From positions 25,466,568 to 25,530,567 of the forward strand of contig CM033400.1 of the NCBI GenBank assembly GCA_019426215.1: a stretch of 64,000 nt of DNA. The letters are read 5' to 3'. Shown one piece after another: positions 34,515-47,070 of the stretch; position 1 is the first letter of the stretch, and every line of letters starts with the position of its first letter. The DNA is from Buddleja alternifolia (taxonomy: Eukaryota > Streptophyta > Magnoliopsida > Lamiales > Scrophulariaceae). The translations under genes and the position numbers were made by a program. The notes under the pieces are model-generated. The model was given only the letters and a program-made list of their open reading frames with translations, did no database searches and was not told where the DNA came from.

Positions 34515-37500
34515 TTGCAAGTACTTAGAGCCAAAGCCGATACATCTGTTTGGTACGTCGATAGTGGGTCGTCAAGGCACATGACAGGCTCCAAGGATCT
34601 TCTGTTCAACTATCAAGCTGTCAATGGTCCTCAGGTTGTATTTGGTGACAACTCCAAAGGTGAAACCAAAGGTATAGGTGCTGTGCATAGGGGGGACATA
34701 ATGATAGGTGATGTTTATTTTGTTGAGGGTCTAAAGCATAATTTATTAAGCATAAGTTAATTTTGTGATAAAGGCTTTGAAGTCAAATTCACAAGCGTCT
34801 GTTGCTATATAAATGACGCTAAGACTAAATCTACTAAATTGAAAGGTAAAAGAACAAATAATGTGTATTTGGTAGATTGGGGATCAACAATTGATAACAA
34901 CCCAACATATTTTGTTGCTAAAAGTGAATCTAGAATGGGTTGGTTATGGCATAGAAAAATGAATCACCTCAACTTTAAGAAAATCGCTCAGCTAATAAGT
35001 CAAAATCTTGTAGAGGGATTGCCAAATGGACCATTACATAAGGATCGTCTTTGTGACGCTTGTCAAATGGGAAAACAAGTTAAATCATCGTTGAAGAGAA
35101 AACCTCATTTATCTACCTCTAGAATACTTGAACTACTTCACATGGATTTGTTTGGACTTGTTCAAACGATCAGTGTAAGCAGTAAAAAGTATACTTTGGT
35201 GATAGTAGATGATTTCTCTCGATATACATGGGTGGAATTTCTTTCATCTAAAGATGAGACATGTGACAAGTTAACAACGCTTATTCGGCAACTTCAAACA
35301 TTGAAAAATCTTAAGGTTGCAAAAATAAGAAGTGATCACGGTATTGAGTTTACTAACAAGATTGTTGAGAAGTTTTGTCTAGAGAATGGGATACATCATG
35401 AATATTCAGCTCCCAAAACTCCTCAACAGAATGGTGTTGCTGAGCGCCGGAACAGAACGCTCAAGGAACCTATTAGGACAATGTTAGCAGAGTCCAAGCT
35501 TGCTCCTAGGTTTTGGGCAGAATCTATCAACACTTCTTGTTACACTCAAAACCGGTGCATGATCAACAAACAGCATGGAAAAACTCCATATGAACTGTGG
35601 AAGTGACGTAAGCCAAATGTTTCATACTTTCACGTCTTTGGTTCAAAATGTTTTATCCATAATAATGGATCCCAAAGCCTAAAGACATTTGATTCTAAAG
35701 CAGATGAGGGAATCTTTCTAGGCTACACCAAGAGTGGAAAGAATTTTCGCATCCTAAATAAGATAGAATCGAAGGTTGAGAAATCTATTCATGTTGTTTT
35801 TGATGATGCTAACCAAGAACCAAGTAAGGTTAATGAGAATGATGTAGGAGTTGAAGATTTGTGTCATCAAGCATCTAAGATTACAATTGAAGATGATAGC
35901 GACGAGGATGATGAGATCTTAGTGCCACCTCCTAAGTTTAGTCGTGAGGTTACTTTTGATAATAATACAAGATATGTTGATTATCATGAAGGGAGTGATC
36001 ATCAAGGGAAAAGAAGAGTCTGTGAACTTGAAGCGCCTACGCAAGAGAAGAATCAAGCGTCTCAGCAATTGAATCAAGCTCCTATTCAACCTCCTAACCC
36101 TTTCCAACTTGATAGACTATGGCTACGTGATCATCCACCTGAGCAAATTATTGGAGATATTGAAGCGCCTATTAGGATAAGAGCCGCTACATTCAATGAG
36201 GCCATGTTTGCAAGCTTTCTATCTCAAATGGAACCTAAGAAAGTGGACGAAGCGTTATGTGATCCTAGCTGAATTGAAGCCATGCAAAAAGAGCTTAATT
36301 AGTTTGAGCATAGTAAGGTTTGGACGTTAGTACCAAGACTAACTCACCAAGGAGTCATTGGAACTAGATAGGTATATAGAAACAAGATGGATGAGAATGG
36401 CATTGTGATAAGAAACAAGGCCAGACTTGTTGCTCAAGGTTATTGCCAAGAAGAGGGTATTGATTTTGATGAGACATATGTTCCTGTGACCCGTCTTGAA
36501 GCAATCCTCATGTTTCTAGCGTATGCAGCGTTCATCAAGTTTATGTTTATCAGATGGACGTGAAGAGTGGTTTCCTAAATTGTAAACTCCAAGAAGAGGT
36601 ATATGTGGAGCAACCACCAGGATTCATCAACAGCCATGGTAAGGGTATGGTTTACAAGCTAGATAAGCTCTTTATGGGCTTAAGTAAGCACCCCGAGCAT
36701 GGTATGACACTGTCTCTATTTTCCTTATTGGTAAAGACTTTTCAAAAGGCAGCGGTAACACAACGTTATTTAAAATTACAAGTAATGAAGATATTCTCTT
36801 AGTCTAAATTTATGTTGATGATATTATATTTGGTTCTACTGATAAGCGTCTGTGTGAGAAATTTTCGAAAATGATGCAAGAACAATTTGAAATGAGCAGG
36901 ATGGGTGAATTAACTTTTTTCTTAGGATTACAAGTTAAACAACTCCCTAATGGCATATTTATTAACCAAGCTAAATATACACGTGATATGATTAAGAAAT
37001 TTGGTATGGAAAATGCATCATCTTCAAAAATTCCAAAGAGCCAAACGCTTAAGTTAGATAAAGATGAAAGTGGGAAGAAGGTTGATATCACTAACTATAG
37101 AGGTATCATTGGATCACTTCTTTATCTTACTGCTAGTAGACCTGACATTATGTTTGCAGTATGCATGTGTGCACGCTTATAAGCTGATCCTAAAGAGTCA
37201 CATTTAACTGCTGCCAAGAAGATCCTTAAATACCTAAAAGGCACACAAAATGTGGGCTTATGGTATCCTAGGGATTCTCCTTTTGAACTAATCGGCTATT
37301 CAGATGCAGATTTTGCCGGTTGTAAAATAGATCGAAAGAGTACTAGTGGTACATGTCAATTTCTAGGTGATAGGTTAGTCTCATGGCATAGTAAGAAACA
37401 ACAATCGATAACTACCTCTACGACTGAAGCCGGGTATGTAGCTGCAGGAAGTTGTTGTGCACAAGTGTTATGGATGAGGCAACAACTTAGAGATTATGGA

Positions 37501-37758
37501 ATAATCCTAGGTCCGACCCCCCTTCATTTTGATAACCAAAGCGCCCTAGTCATGACTCAAAACCTTGTTCTTCATTCCAGAACCAAACATATTTACATTA
37601 GATACCATTTTCTTCATGAACATGTTCAAAAGAAAGATATTTCCATGCACTTTATTGGAACTGACAAACAACTGGCAGATATTTTCACCAAAGCGCTCAA
37701 CGAACAACGCTTTGTCACTCTGAGAAGGGAACTAAGTATGATTGATTTAAACTCTTAA
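34515..37758 (+). pseudogene. Degenerate pol of element D
   Basis: Protease: SVWYVDSGSSRHMTG at 34,545 on. Pre-integrase zinc region WLWHRKMNHLNF and CDACQMGK are kept in ORF 34,839-35,606, together with the integrase triad (HMDLFG; RSDHG, where the usual Arg is His; GVAERR). [17 protein letters not shown] at 36,554 and YVDDIIFGST near 36,812. RNase H: SDADFAG, CHFDN-type site reading HFDNQSAL, and DIFTKAL, open at 37,252-37,758. Stops near 34,758, 35,604, 36,270, 36,299, 36,369, 36,807 and 37,180 are nearly all C-to-T or G-to-A type changes of CAA, TGG or GGA codons. Not functional. Confidence 0.92.
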
Positions 37759-38553
37759 TCATCATACATCATATTTTATTAGACATATAATTAAGGGGGA
37801 ATCTACTTTATTTATGCCTAAAAGATTTTTGAAAAGTTGTTACAAGTCATCAAATTTAGGGGGAACCTTAAAATTGGACTTGAACATATCTGCAAGCGTC
37901 AATGATCAAAATTTTCATATGCATAGATCATCAACGCTCAGTATGATTTATGCATAATATGTTGGACGCTCAAACATAAAAAGGTTTTGATCTCAATCGT
38001 CAACATAAATCTTACAAGTATTATATGTTAAGCGTTGAACTTATTCCATTCAACACTTAATATAAAATTGTTTATAAAATTCATACATAAATTTTACACG
38101 CTTCTTGAAATAGTGGATAAACTCAAAAGTCTATTTTGTACTAATCAAACTGGCGGGTAATCAAACATTTTTCAAAATGACGGTTCAGAGATAGCACTTG
38201 TTTGTATACTTGTCAGTGTATCATCAGGTGCATGCATTACACTCTGAAAATTCCAAACGTTTCAAAATTTTAACTCGGACGTCAAATCTTTATATATGGG
38301 AGTTACCAAATGTAACTTCTCTCTCTTGCCCAAAATTTGCGTCCGCAGTCAAAAATATTCTTGGCTGAGATTTAATAACTTTACACGTGTCTACATCTTA
38401 CTAAGACGAAAGAACACAAGTTTCAAAATTATCCTTCTGTGTCATTTAAAACACAATTCTTGTAGAAAAACTATTCACTTTTACTCTCTGCAAAATTACT
38501 CAATCTCTTTCTCTCTCAAAGCAATATCAGTTCATCTTTTTCACAACTCTCAA
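37759..38553 (+). promoter_or_regulatory. Post-pol spacer and candidate internal promoter of element D
   Basis: Two purine motifs (37,788-37,803 and 37,852-37,867, AAATTTAGGGGGAACC), a TATATAT box at 38,291-38,297, and a CT-rich leader with CTCTTTCTCTCTC about 30-50 bp before the third-ORF ATG at 38,554. G has the same parts at the same distances. The reading 38,296-38,829 that begins in this spacer is not a separate gene; its last 92 codons are the third ORF. Confidence 0.5.
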
Positions 38554-38923
38554 ATGGCACCCAAGAAATCCACTGCTACTTCTGCTGAGCCCACCATCAA
38601 GGTCACTGAGGGCCTAGTTGTGGACTGGAAATATCTGTACGAACAAACTCAAGTTGATCTTGCGGAGATCATGGACTCTATTTCTGAGTCTGGACTAAAA
38701 ACCTTCCTCACCAAATACTCCTATCTATTTCCTGATGAAGTTGAATTCTTCTGGAGAAACGCCAAACTCTCAAAGGACAAGAAGTCTACCTCTTGCCTCT
38801 TTTCTCTATCAAGTTGCTCCTGTTCCTGAAAAACCTGAGATTTTTTAGCCAAGCGCTCAAGAAGTTGCTGTTGAGTCGAGCTCTCCAAGTAAGTTTATTT
38901 CTTCCCACAACATTTCTATTCTC
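38554..38923 (+). pseudogene. Third ORF of element D, 5' part
   Basis: MAPKKSTATSAEPTIKVTEG aligns closely with the start of the G third ORF for about 85 codons (GLVVDWKYLYEQ, KYSYLFP, KDKKSTSCLF). At about 38,808 a deletion joins this to sequence matching G residues near 360 (VAPVPE), in a shifted frame with a TGA at 38,827-38,829. Element C then enters within a segment matching G FISSHSISI. Confidence 0.8.
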
Positions 38924-40192
38924 TAAGTAGTATATTAATACTACAATGAAACAATAACCTAGTCTAATTTCACCCCCCTCATGTATCAGGCCTTTAGCGA
39001 TCGCGCTTTAGCCCTATTAAGCTTATTTAATTAATTAAATAATTAATATTATTTATCCAATAAATAACTTATTTAAATAATCAATTAAATCCATGTTAAT
39101 ATTATAATTAAATCCCTCTAAAGAATTAATTAATTCATTAACTTAATTAATTAATAAAATCATCTAATGGTTAATTAATTAATCTCGATATCCAATACCG
39201 AAAATTCTCTCAAGTCTTTTTCCATGATTTTCTTTTTGCACTTCCTTTAAGCGCAACTCTTTAGGTTCGTCTCAAAAGGCAATTGGGAGGAACCGGAAGG
39301 ATGTGAGTAACACCTAGCCAGTCACGTGCTCACATCGTATCCCAATTGAGAACGAATAAATAGGATCACTCCAAACCATATACGTTGTGAATAATGTACG
39401 AGTATAAACTTTTTATTCTTATATCCCAGTCAAGTAAGAGTCATGGTTTTAGTCAAACTCACATGACTTGACCATATGCTTAGCTCATAATGAGTCGAGG
39501 TCATTTTATGTTTTGGCCAAAGACTTTTAACCTCACTCATTCATGACTGCATAGGATATTTAGCTCATTCACTTATGAGAGAATAAATCCCATTTTGCTA
39601 ATCAGTTAACAATGCTACCTGCCCATCAAGTCGCACTCCGAGGTCGATCCCACCAAAGGGTGATTTGGATCTAACTGCTCTAATGACAGACTTGATGTCA
39701 CAAGTACATCTTCAACTCGATTCCTCAGGTCAAAGGTTCACGCGTACCTATCAAAACTTATCAGTTTCATCATTGACTGTCAGTGAGTGAATACCCATGT
39801 GATGAAACGGATGCGAGCCATGTTCGAACATATTAGTCCAACTTATATGTCCATGACATAAGTTCCCACTATCATTCCCATAGTGTTCAACTGACACTTT
39901 CTCTGTCAAAACTTATATCATGCAAGTCCTTGTTTTGTATTGATGTCCAACCAAATACTTTCTTAGACTTGCAAACCCAATTTAGAGAATAAGGATCAAA
40001 CCCTTCTAGTGCAATTCTTCCTATCCCATAGGAAGTAGAAGGTTTGCCTTATTCGCAAGGACTTTACGTTGTTTGCCTATAAGAAAACAACAAGATAATG
40101 CCTCATATATTATAAAAAGTTATTGTTTCGTTACAAGTTAATGCCCTATAAATCTATCCTCTTTATGGCATTTGAGGGAATATACTCTAACA
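38924..40192 (-). repeat. Left (3') LTR of element C, truncated
   Basis: Collinear with 45,851-47,070. Its right edge TATACTCTAACA is a proper LTR end (TGTTAGAGTATA on the minus strand), followed by a reversed purine tract (ATCTCTCACTTG, 40,193-40,204). The left edge starts in mid-LTR at 'taagtagtatattaatac'. No gene. Confidence 0.85.
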
Positions 40193-40197
40193 ATCTC

Positions 40198-42848
40198 TCA
40201 CTTGCACTTAATGCCATTTGCTATGGTATTTAATACCCATCCCTTCGAGATGTTTTCTAGCACCGCTTGTGCCAATGACTTGGTCAATGGATCAGCGACA
40301 TTGTCAGCTGAGGCTATTTTCTGAACAAATATTTCTCCTGGTGCAACGATCTCTCGTATGATGTGATATCTCCTCTGAATGTGTTTGGACTTGTTGTGAG
40401 ACCTAGGTTCCTTTGCTTGCGCTATTGCTCCGGTGTTGTCACAATAAAGTGGCAATGAGAGCTTTATGATAGGAACCATTTGAAGTTCTTCTATGAACCT
40501 CCTTATCCAAACAGCCTCTTTAGCTGCCTCAGAGGCAGCTATGTATTCAGCCTCTATAGTGGAGTCCGCGATTGAGCTTTGCTTGGAACGTTTCCAAGTT
40601 ACCGGCCCACCATTGAGGGTGAATACTAATCCTGAGATGGATTTCCAATCATCGACATCAGATTGAAAATATGAATCAGTGTACCCGTCCACTCTCAGGC
40701 TACCACTCCCATAGATGAGAATCATATCCTTGGTTCTCTTCAGGTACTTTAGGATATTCTTCACAGCTATCCAATGTTCCTTGCCTGGGTTTGCATGAAA
40801 TCGACTAACAACGCTTACCGAGTAAGCAATATCAGGTCTAGTACACAACATTGCGTACATCAGGCTACCCACTACTGATGCATAGGGTACAATGCTCATT
40901 TCCTTTCTATCTTCCTCACTTTGAGGACACATAGATTTTGAGAGATGTATCTCATGTCTCATCGGTAGGAACCCTTTCTTAGAATCCTCCATCCTATATC
41001 TCTTTAAGACCTTTTCTAAGTAAAGGGCTTGAGAGAGCCTTATTATTCTATTTGTTCGATCTCTATAGATTCGAATCCCTAGAATGTAAGTTGCCTCTCC
41101 CAAGTCTTTCATGGAGAAAGTACTCAAAAGCCACTTCTTTACAGTGCTGAGCATTCCTATATCATTCCCTATGAGTAATATCACATCTACATATAACACA
41201 AGGAATGTTATCTTGATCCCACTAACCTTCTTGTAAACACGTGGCTCGTCTTCATTTTTGATGAAGTCAAATCCTTTGACAGCCTCATCAAAGCGTAGAT
41301 TCCTGCTATGAGATGCTTACTTGAGTCGATAAATGGATCTCTTAAGTTTACACACCTTATGAGTATGCTCCTCGGATACAAAACCTTTTGGCTGTTCCAT
41401 ATAGATATCCTCTTCTAAAAATCCATTCAGAAAAGAAGTTTTGACATCCATTTTCCATATTTCAAAGTCTAGGTGTGCAGCTATTGCAAGTAGAATCCTT
41501 ATTGATTTGATCATAGCCACTAGCGAAAAGGTTTCTTGGTAGTCAATTCCTTCATTTTGACTATACCCTTTCGCCACTAACCTGGCTTTGTAGGTGTCAA
41601 CCTTCCCATCAACACCAATCTTTCTCATGTAGATCCATTTACACCCGAAACATCCCTTCAAGGATCTAACCTACAACTTATCCACTTTGGTCTTTTTGAC
41701 ATAAGCCAGACATCCCCAAATCTTGATGTGATTAAGACTTGGTTTCCTATTCCTCCATATCTTATAGGGAGTCATAGGAACGGACTTGGACGGACATCTA
41801 TTTAAAATGTATACAGTTGTAAGCAACGCATAACCCAACAGTGAAATGGGTAAGTCAGTGTAGCTGAGCATGGAGCAAACCATGTCCAACAAGGTTCGAT
41901 TCCTTCCCTCTGCTACACCATTTAACAGTGGTGTCCCTGGAGGTGTGAGTTGTAATACTATACCATTCTCTCTAATGTATACATCAAACTCATCGCTCAT
42001 ATATTCTCCTCCTCGATCCGATCGAAGGGTTTTTATATGTTGACCAGTTTGATTTTCCACTAAAGCCTTGAATTCCTTGAACTTTTCAATGGATTCATAC
42101 TTATGCCTCATCATGTACACTAGACCATATCTGGAATAGTCATCAGTGAAGGTCATAAAGTAAAGGAAACCTCCACGTGCCATTTCTCCAAATGGACCAC
42201 AAACATTAGTGTGCACTAAGCCTAAGATTTGTGAAGCTCTTTCAAAAGTCCCTGTGAAAGGGGATCTAGCCATCTTGCCTTTGAGACAAGATTCGTAAGT
42301 AGGATTGGGATCCAATCCCAATGGACCAATTAGTCCATCTTTCTCCATTTTGCGAATTTTATGTTCGCCGGCATGCCCTACTCTAAGATGCCAAATAAAT
42401 ATTTGGTTTGCTCCAAGCGTACTACGCTTCCTTTGTATAGTATTTACAGAATACTCATTCTGGACATTAAGGTAATACAATCCATTTATTAAAGAAGCAA
42501 AGCCTACTAATTTATTACCATAATAAATGTTGCATCGTTCATCAATAAAACAGAAAATATAACCAATTTTAACTAAAATGGGAATAGAAACAATGTTTTT
42601 AAGCCCATTGAGCAAAACTAAAACATTATCCAGAAATAGTATATGTCCAGAATTTAAAAGCAATGAGGTAGATCCAATTACAGTTGCTGCGACGCTTTGC
42701 CCGCTGCCTACTCTTATCTTCACCTCATCAAGGCTCAGCTTCCTACTTCTTTCCAGATTCTGATTCACACAACATACATAGCTCCTGAATCAAGAAGCCG
42801 TGAAGAGGAGAAATTGGTGATAGAGTAATTAGCTTCAAAAACATAAAG
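40198..42848 (-). pseudogene. Degenerate pol of element C
   Basis: From the right: protease remnant with LDSGA (near 42,790, frame broken); pre-integrase and integrase (42,768-41,671); RT and RNase H (41,661-40,198). Losses: the first integrase acidic residue is Asn (LVHTNVCGP), while SDRGGEY and the Glu remain; the RT motif YVDD reads YVDV. Stops at 41,671 and 41,317-41,319. The integrase-RT linker, normally well over 100 residues, is deleted: IN ending KKTKVDKL joins RT at GCKWIYMRK. RNase H is complete in text (DGYTDSYF, DSTIEAEY, LYCDNTGA, ADPLTKSL). Confidence 0.92.
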
Positions 42849-43664
42849 TTATTTACCTTTCGCTCGTATGCTAGGACAGTCTCTTCTCCAGTGGCCTAGC
42901 TCACCGCAGCATAAGCACCTATCCTGATTTCTAGCCCTCTTATTTCTCCTTCGGTGTGCTTTGTTGCAAGTCGTCCTGGATGCCCTTTCCTCGAAATGGT
43001 CATTTTTATTCCTTCTTCCATCCAACGGATTAGGAAAAGTAATTGCCATTGGGTTGTTCCATTTGTCCGCCTTTATTTGTTTCTGAGCAACTTTGAGTTT
43101 TTCTAATAGCCCAGCTAAAGAACCCTCAATGTCATTCAGGTCAACGTTTATGACGAAGTAATAGAACGAATCAGCGAGTGATTGTAGGATGAGATCAACT
43201 TGGAGATGTAGGTCCATGTAGAAGTTTAAAGATTTTAGTTTTTCTATCATGGTCATCATTTTGAAAACGTATTCTCCAACATCCTCTCCTTCGGTCATTT
43301 TAGTTCGGAAGAGATCCCTTGAAATGAAATATCTAGCGGTCCTACCACGTTCTTGGAACAGCTCATCCAGATGCAGGATAATGTCTCTTGCATTATCCAT
43401 CTTATCATGGGACCTTTGCAACTCTATGCACATCGAGCTTAAGATGTACACCATTGCTCTATGGTTATCACAGCACCAATCCCAACGAGCCAGGCGAACT
43501 TAATCACCCTCGTCGTTTCCAGGAATGGGAAGATGACCAATTTCTAGTACATAGTGTATGGATTCACTGCTAAGGACCATCCTCGGCTTTGTGAGCCATT
43601 CTATGTAGTTCGGACCAGTGAGAATTGTGCTTTCCATCAATTTCGACAGTGGTTTGGGAGACAT
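42849..43664 (-). pseudogene. gag of element C
   Basis: ATG at 43,664 gives MSPKPLSKLMESTILTGPNY with the usual NYxxW gag start. One TAA at 43,500-43,502 interrupts it; the frame then runs to 42,849, about 270 codons in total. It has the capsid-like part (SLADSFYYFVINVD) and one zinc knuckle CLCCGELGHWRRDC (CX2CX4HX4C), intact. With a single stop, gag is better kept than pol. Confidence 0.9.
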
Positions 43665-45506
43665 AATTAAATTCGAGAGAGATAAATCAAAAAATAGTTG
43701 CAGAAAATAAACCAGACTTTAATAGACTTGTGTAACTAAACAGAAACCAAGTTTAAAATCAAGGACTTCGACTTATAACTTAGCTCCCACTACATTTTTC
43801 GAGATTCACACTCCCACTGTGAAAAATGAAAGTGATTGTTGCAATGTACTTCATGGTGGGGATTGAGTTCTTTAATTAATGTAATGGATGGCAACTCTTT
43901 AACGATATTTGGTCCATTATTTTAATTAAAGTGATGTCCAACATCAATCTCTCCAATAGATGGTTCAATCTTCTTTTTCCCTTAATCCACCAAAACCGCA
44001 ACCCTTTAACGATTTATATGCCTTGTGGATTATCTAAGTTTACTCCCACTAATTCCTCATAATCTAACATTTGAATTCCACCTTGCAACCCTTTAACGAT
44101 ATTTGGAGTGAAATATGTCTCAATTAAGCCATCTAATGCACTTAATAAAATTTTAGATTTAAATCTTAATATATGACCCCACTTACTGGGAAGATGCCAT
44201 ATACAAGGTCTAATACTTATTTTCATTAAGTTTAGTGGAGGGAAAGGATGCCTAGCACCCCTTACTAACTTAGTAAAATTTTTATTTGGGAGAATTCATG
44301 TTCTAAACATTTATCTAAGTCTCACTTTGCACATTATCCAATTTATATAGCGCATATTGATAACATACATGCTTCATATAACTAATGAACATGCATCGAA
44401 AGTAATAGACCAACACATATGTCCATGGGCTTTTTCTAGAGGGCCCAAGCCAATGGGCCATCATTAAAAAGAAAAATAAGCTTAGCTATTCTTCATGGGC
44501 TCCAAGCTCTTCTTCTTTTGGATTGATCTCCTCTTGAAAAACCTGTTCTATTTCTATCTATTACATGAGATTATTAAACAACCTATACATAATTCTAGAA
44601 ATAAAATAAACGGGCTCAATTTCCGGCCCTTACAACCCATAAAAAGGAAATACAATCAAAAGAAATAACCTAAGCCCATGGACAATGTCACCATATTATA
44701 ATACATGCTCGTGTAAATTAAAGCAATTATGTTGGTGATTATTTTAATGAATAATTAGTCCAACTAATTAATTTACTCAATAAAATTCCAAATTTTATTG
44801 ATAATCATGACAACAAACCATTTAGTGAGAATCTCTAATTTAAATAAATAACTTAATTAAAAAATTCTCCAAGAACCATTAATTAATTATTTCACTTAAA
44901 TTAATATTATTCAATAAAAATAATTTGGTTTTAATTACATAAAATTAAATTACCAACCATTGGCATATTTAATTTTAATTAATTAAGCCCAAAACTAATT
45001 TATTGAAGTGTCCATATTTTTAAATAAAACAATTTGGGCTTATTTAATTAAATCCAGGACATCATCCTTTTGACCCACTCGGATAATTAAAATATCTGAA
45101 AACCAATTAATTTAAAAAATTGGACCCCAGGAAAAATAATCCGACCCGTTAGGACCCGGGTCATGAACCCGGGCCCACAAAACTGGGCCCGCGTGCGCTG
45201 GGCGCACGACATGACGTGTGTCATGCGCCCAAGACATGGCTTGAGCCTAGCCACGCGGCCAGGCGCTGTGTGCCCAGCACAACGTAGGCGCGCAGACTGC
45301 ACACGTTTTCCTCGTCGCGGGGTTTTTCCGACCCGATTATCACAAAAAATAGACTTTTCAATTCACTAATCATCATACTACAACATACATGAATTAAACG
45401 CAGAAAAATCATGGATTATCATCACGAAAAACATATTCAAAACATGCTTCAAAAAACGCAAAAAACACATAATCACGTAATCAATTAAATACAGAAATCA
45501 GAGATT
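43665..45506 (-). other. Leader region of element C
   Basis: About 1.8 kb between primer site and gag without a gene. It holds three copies of a GCAACCCTTTAACGAT-type motif (43,892-43,911; 43,998-44,016; 44,085-44,106) and a GC- and CpG-rich block at about 45,128-45,320 with inverted repeats such as GACCCGGGTC and CGGGCCC. ORFs 44,014-44,226, 45,087-45,302, 45,163-45,369 and 45,221-45,412 lie in it and resemble nothing. Confidence 0.7.
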
Positions 45507-45519
45507 GGCTCTGATACCA
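45507..45519 (-). promoter_or_regulatory. Primer binding site of element C
   Basis: GGCTCTGATACCA is the reverse of TGGTATCAGAGCC, the Met-tRNA primer site, one base from the LTR start TGTTGGG. Confidence 0.92.
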
Positions 45520-45520
45520 C

Positions 45521-47070
45521 TGTTGGGAAATTAATTGCGTAAAAACAAAAAAAAAATGCATCGGAAGAATATAAAAGTTAAAAATCCCAATGGCTCATCT
45601 CTATTTCTCGTATTTAAATTGGGTTTAACGAAATTAATTACCGTTCTCGCGTATGTTGAAATCTGAACTAGCTTTGAAATCCTTTCTTGAACAGAAAATC
45701 CGTCGCTGTCTCTAAATTGCCACGCCGGAGTCAAAAACAAAAATCTCCTTCTTCTTCACCTTTCATGGACGGCTAGTGTGAGAGAGAAAGGGAGGAGAGT
45801 TTGACTTGGACAGAAAGTTTGTAAGTTGATGACCTAGGTTAATTTTTCTGTAAGTAGTATATTAATACTACAATGAAACAATAACCTAGGCTAATTTCAC
45901 CCCCTCATGTATGTGGCCTTTAGCCATCAGGCTTTAGCCCTATTAAGCTTATTTAATTAATTAAATAATTAATATTATTTATCCAATAAATAAATTAATT
46001 AAATAATCAATTAAATCCATGTTAATATTATAATTAAATTCCTCTAAGGAATTAATTAATTCATTAACTTAATTAATTAATAAAATCATCTAATGATTAA
46101 TTAAGTAATCTCAATATCCAATACCGAAAATTCTCACAAGTCTTTTTCCATGATTTTCTTTTTGCACTTCCATTAAGCGCAACTCTTTAAGTTCGTCTCA
46201 AAAGGCAATTGGGAGGAAACCAAAAGGATGTGAGTAACACCTAGCCAGTCACGTGGCTCACATCGTATCCCAATTGAGAACGAATGAATAGGATCATTCC
46301 AAACCATATACGCTGTGAATACCGTACGAGTATAAACCTTTTATTCTTATATCTCAGTCAAGTAAGAGTCATGGTTTTCGTCAAACTCACATAACTTGAC
46401 CATATGCTTAGCTCATAATGAGTCGAGGTCATTTTATGCTTTGGTCAACGACTTTTATATTTAGCTCATTCACTTATTAGAGAATAAATCTCATTTTGCT
46501 AATCAGTTAACAATGCTACTTGCCCATCAAGTCGCACTTCGAGGTCGATCCCACCAAAGGGTAATTTGGATCTAACTGCTCTCATGACAGACTTGATGTC
46601 ACAAGTACATCTTCAACTCGATTCCTCAGGGCTAAGGTTCACGCGTACCTATCACAACTTATCAGTTTCATCATTGACTGTCAGTGAGTGAAAACCCATG
46701 TGATGAAATTGATGCGAGCCGCGTTCGAACATATTAGTCCAACTTATATGTCCATGACATAAGTTCCCACTATCATACCCATAGTGTTCGACTGGCACTT
46801 TCTCTGTCAAAACTTATATCATGCAAGTCCTTGTTCTGTATTGATGTCCAGTCAAATACTTTCTTAGACTTGCGAACCCTATTATGAGAATAAGGATCAA
46901 ACCCTTCTAGTGCCATTCTTCCTATCCCATGGGAAGTAGAAGGTTTGCCTTATTATCAAGGACTTTACATTGTTTATTAACACCTTACAAATACCTATAA
47001 GAAAACAACAAGATAATGCCTTATATGTTATAAAAATATATTGTTTAGTTACAAGTTAATGCCCTATAAA
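45521..47070 (-). repeat. Right (5') LTR of element C, end-trimmed
   Basis: Begins TGTTGGGAAATTAATTGCG and follows the left LTR from 45,851 to 'ccctataaat', where it stops about 40 bp short of the expected TATACTCTAACA end and third-ORF sequence of D resumes. Between the two LTRs there are scattered substitutions and a short deletion, so C is not young. ORF 45,531-45,740 is a chance reading. Confidence 0.85.

Larger units (their letters stand above)
38924..47070 (-). mobile_element. Element C: copia retrotransposon of a second lineage
   Basis: Minus-strand gag and pol lie between two homologous LTR pieces, with a primer site next to the right LTR (45,507-45,519) and the 3' end on the left. 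Pol text (ILLIGND, YCDNTGA, ADPLTK) is of the Tnt1/Tork-like side of copia, clearly apart from the SIRE-like copies. Both outer ends are trimmed: the left LTR lacks about 330 bp and the right LTR about 40 bp, so no target duplication is seen. It sits in the third ORF of D, and about 200 codons of that ORF are missing at the site. Confidence 0.85.

Noticed and set aside
45163..45369. GC-rich ORF as a host gene exon
   Set aside because: Lies between primer site and gag of C, with ORFs on both strands caused by GC content.
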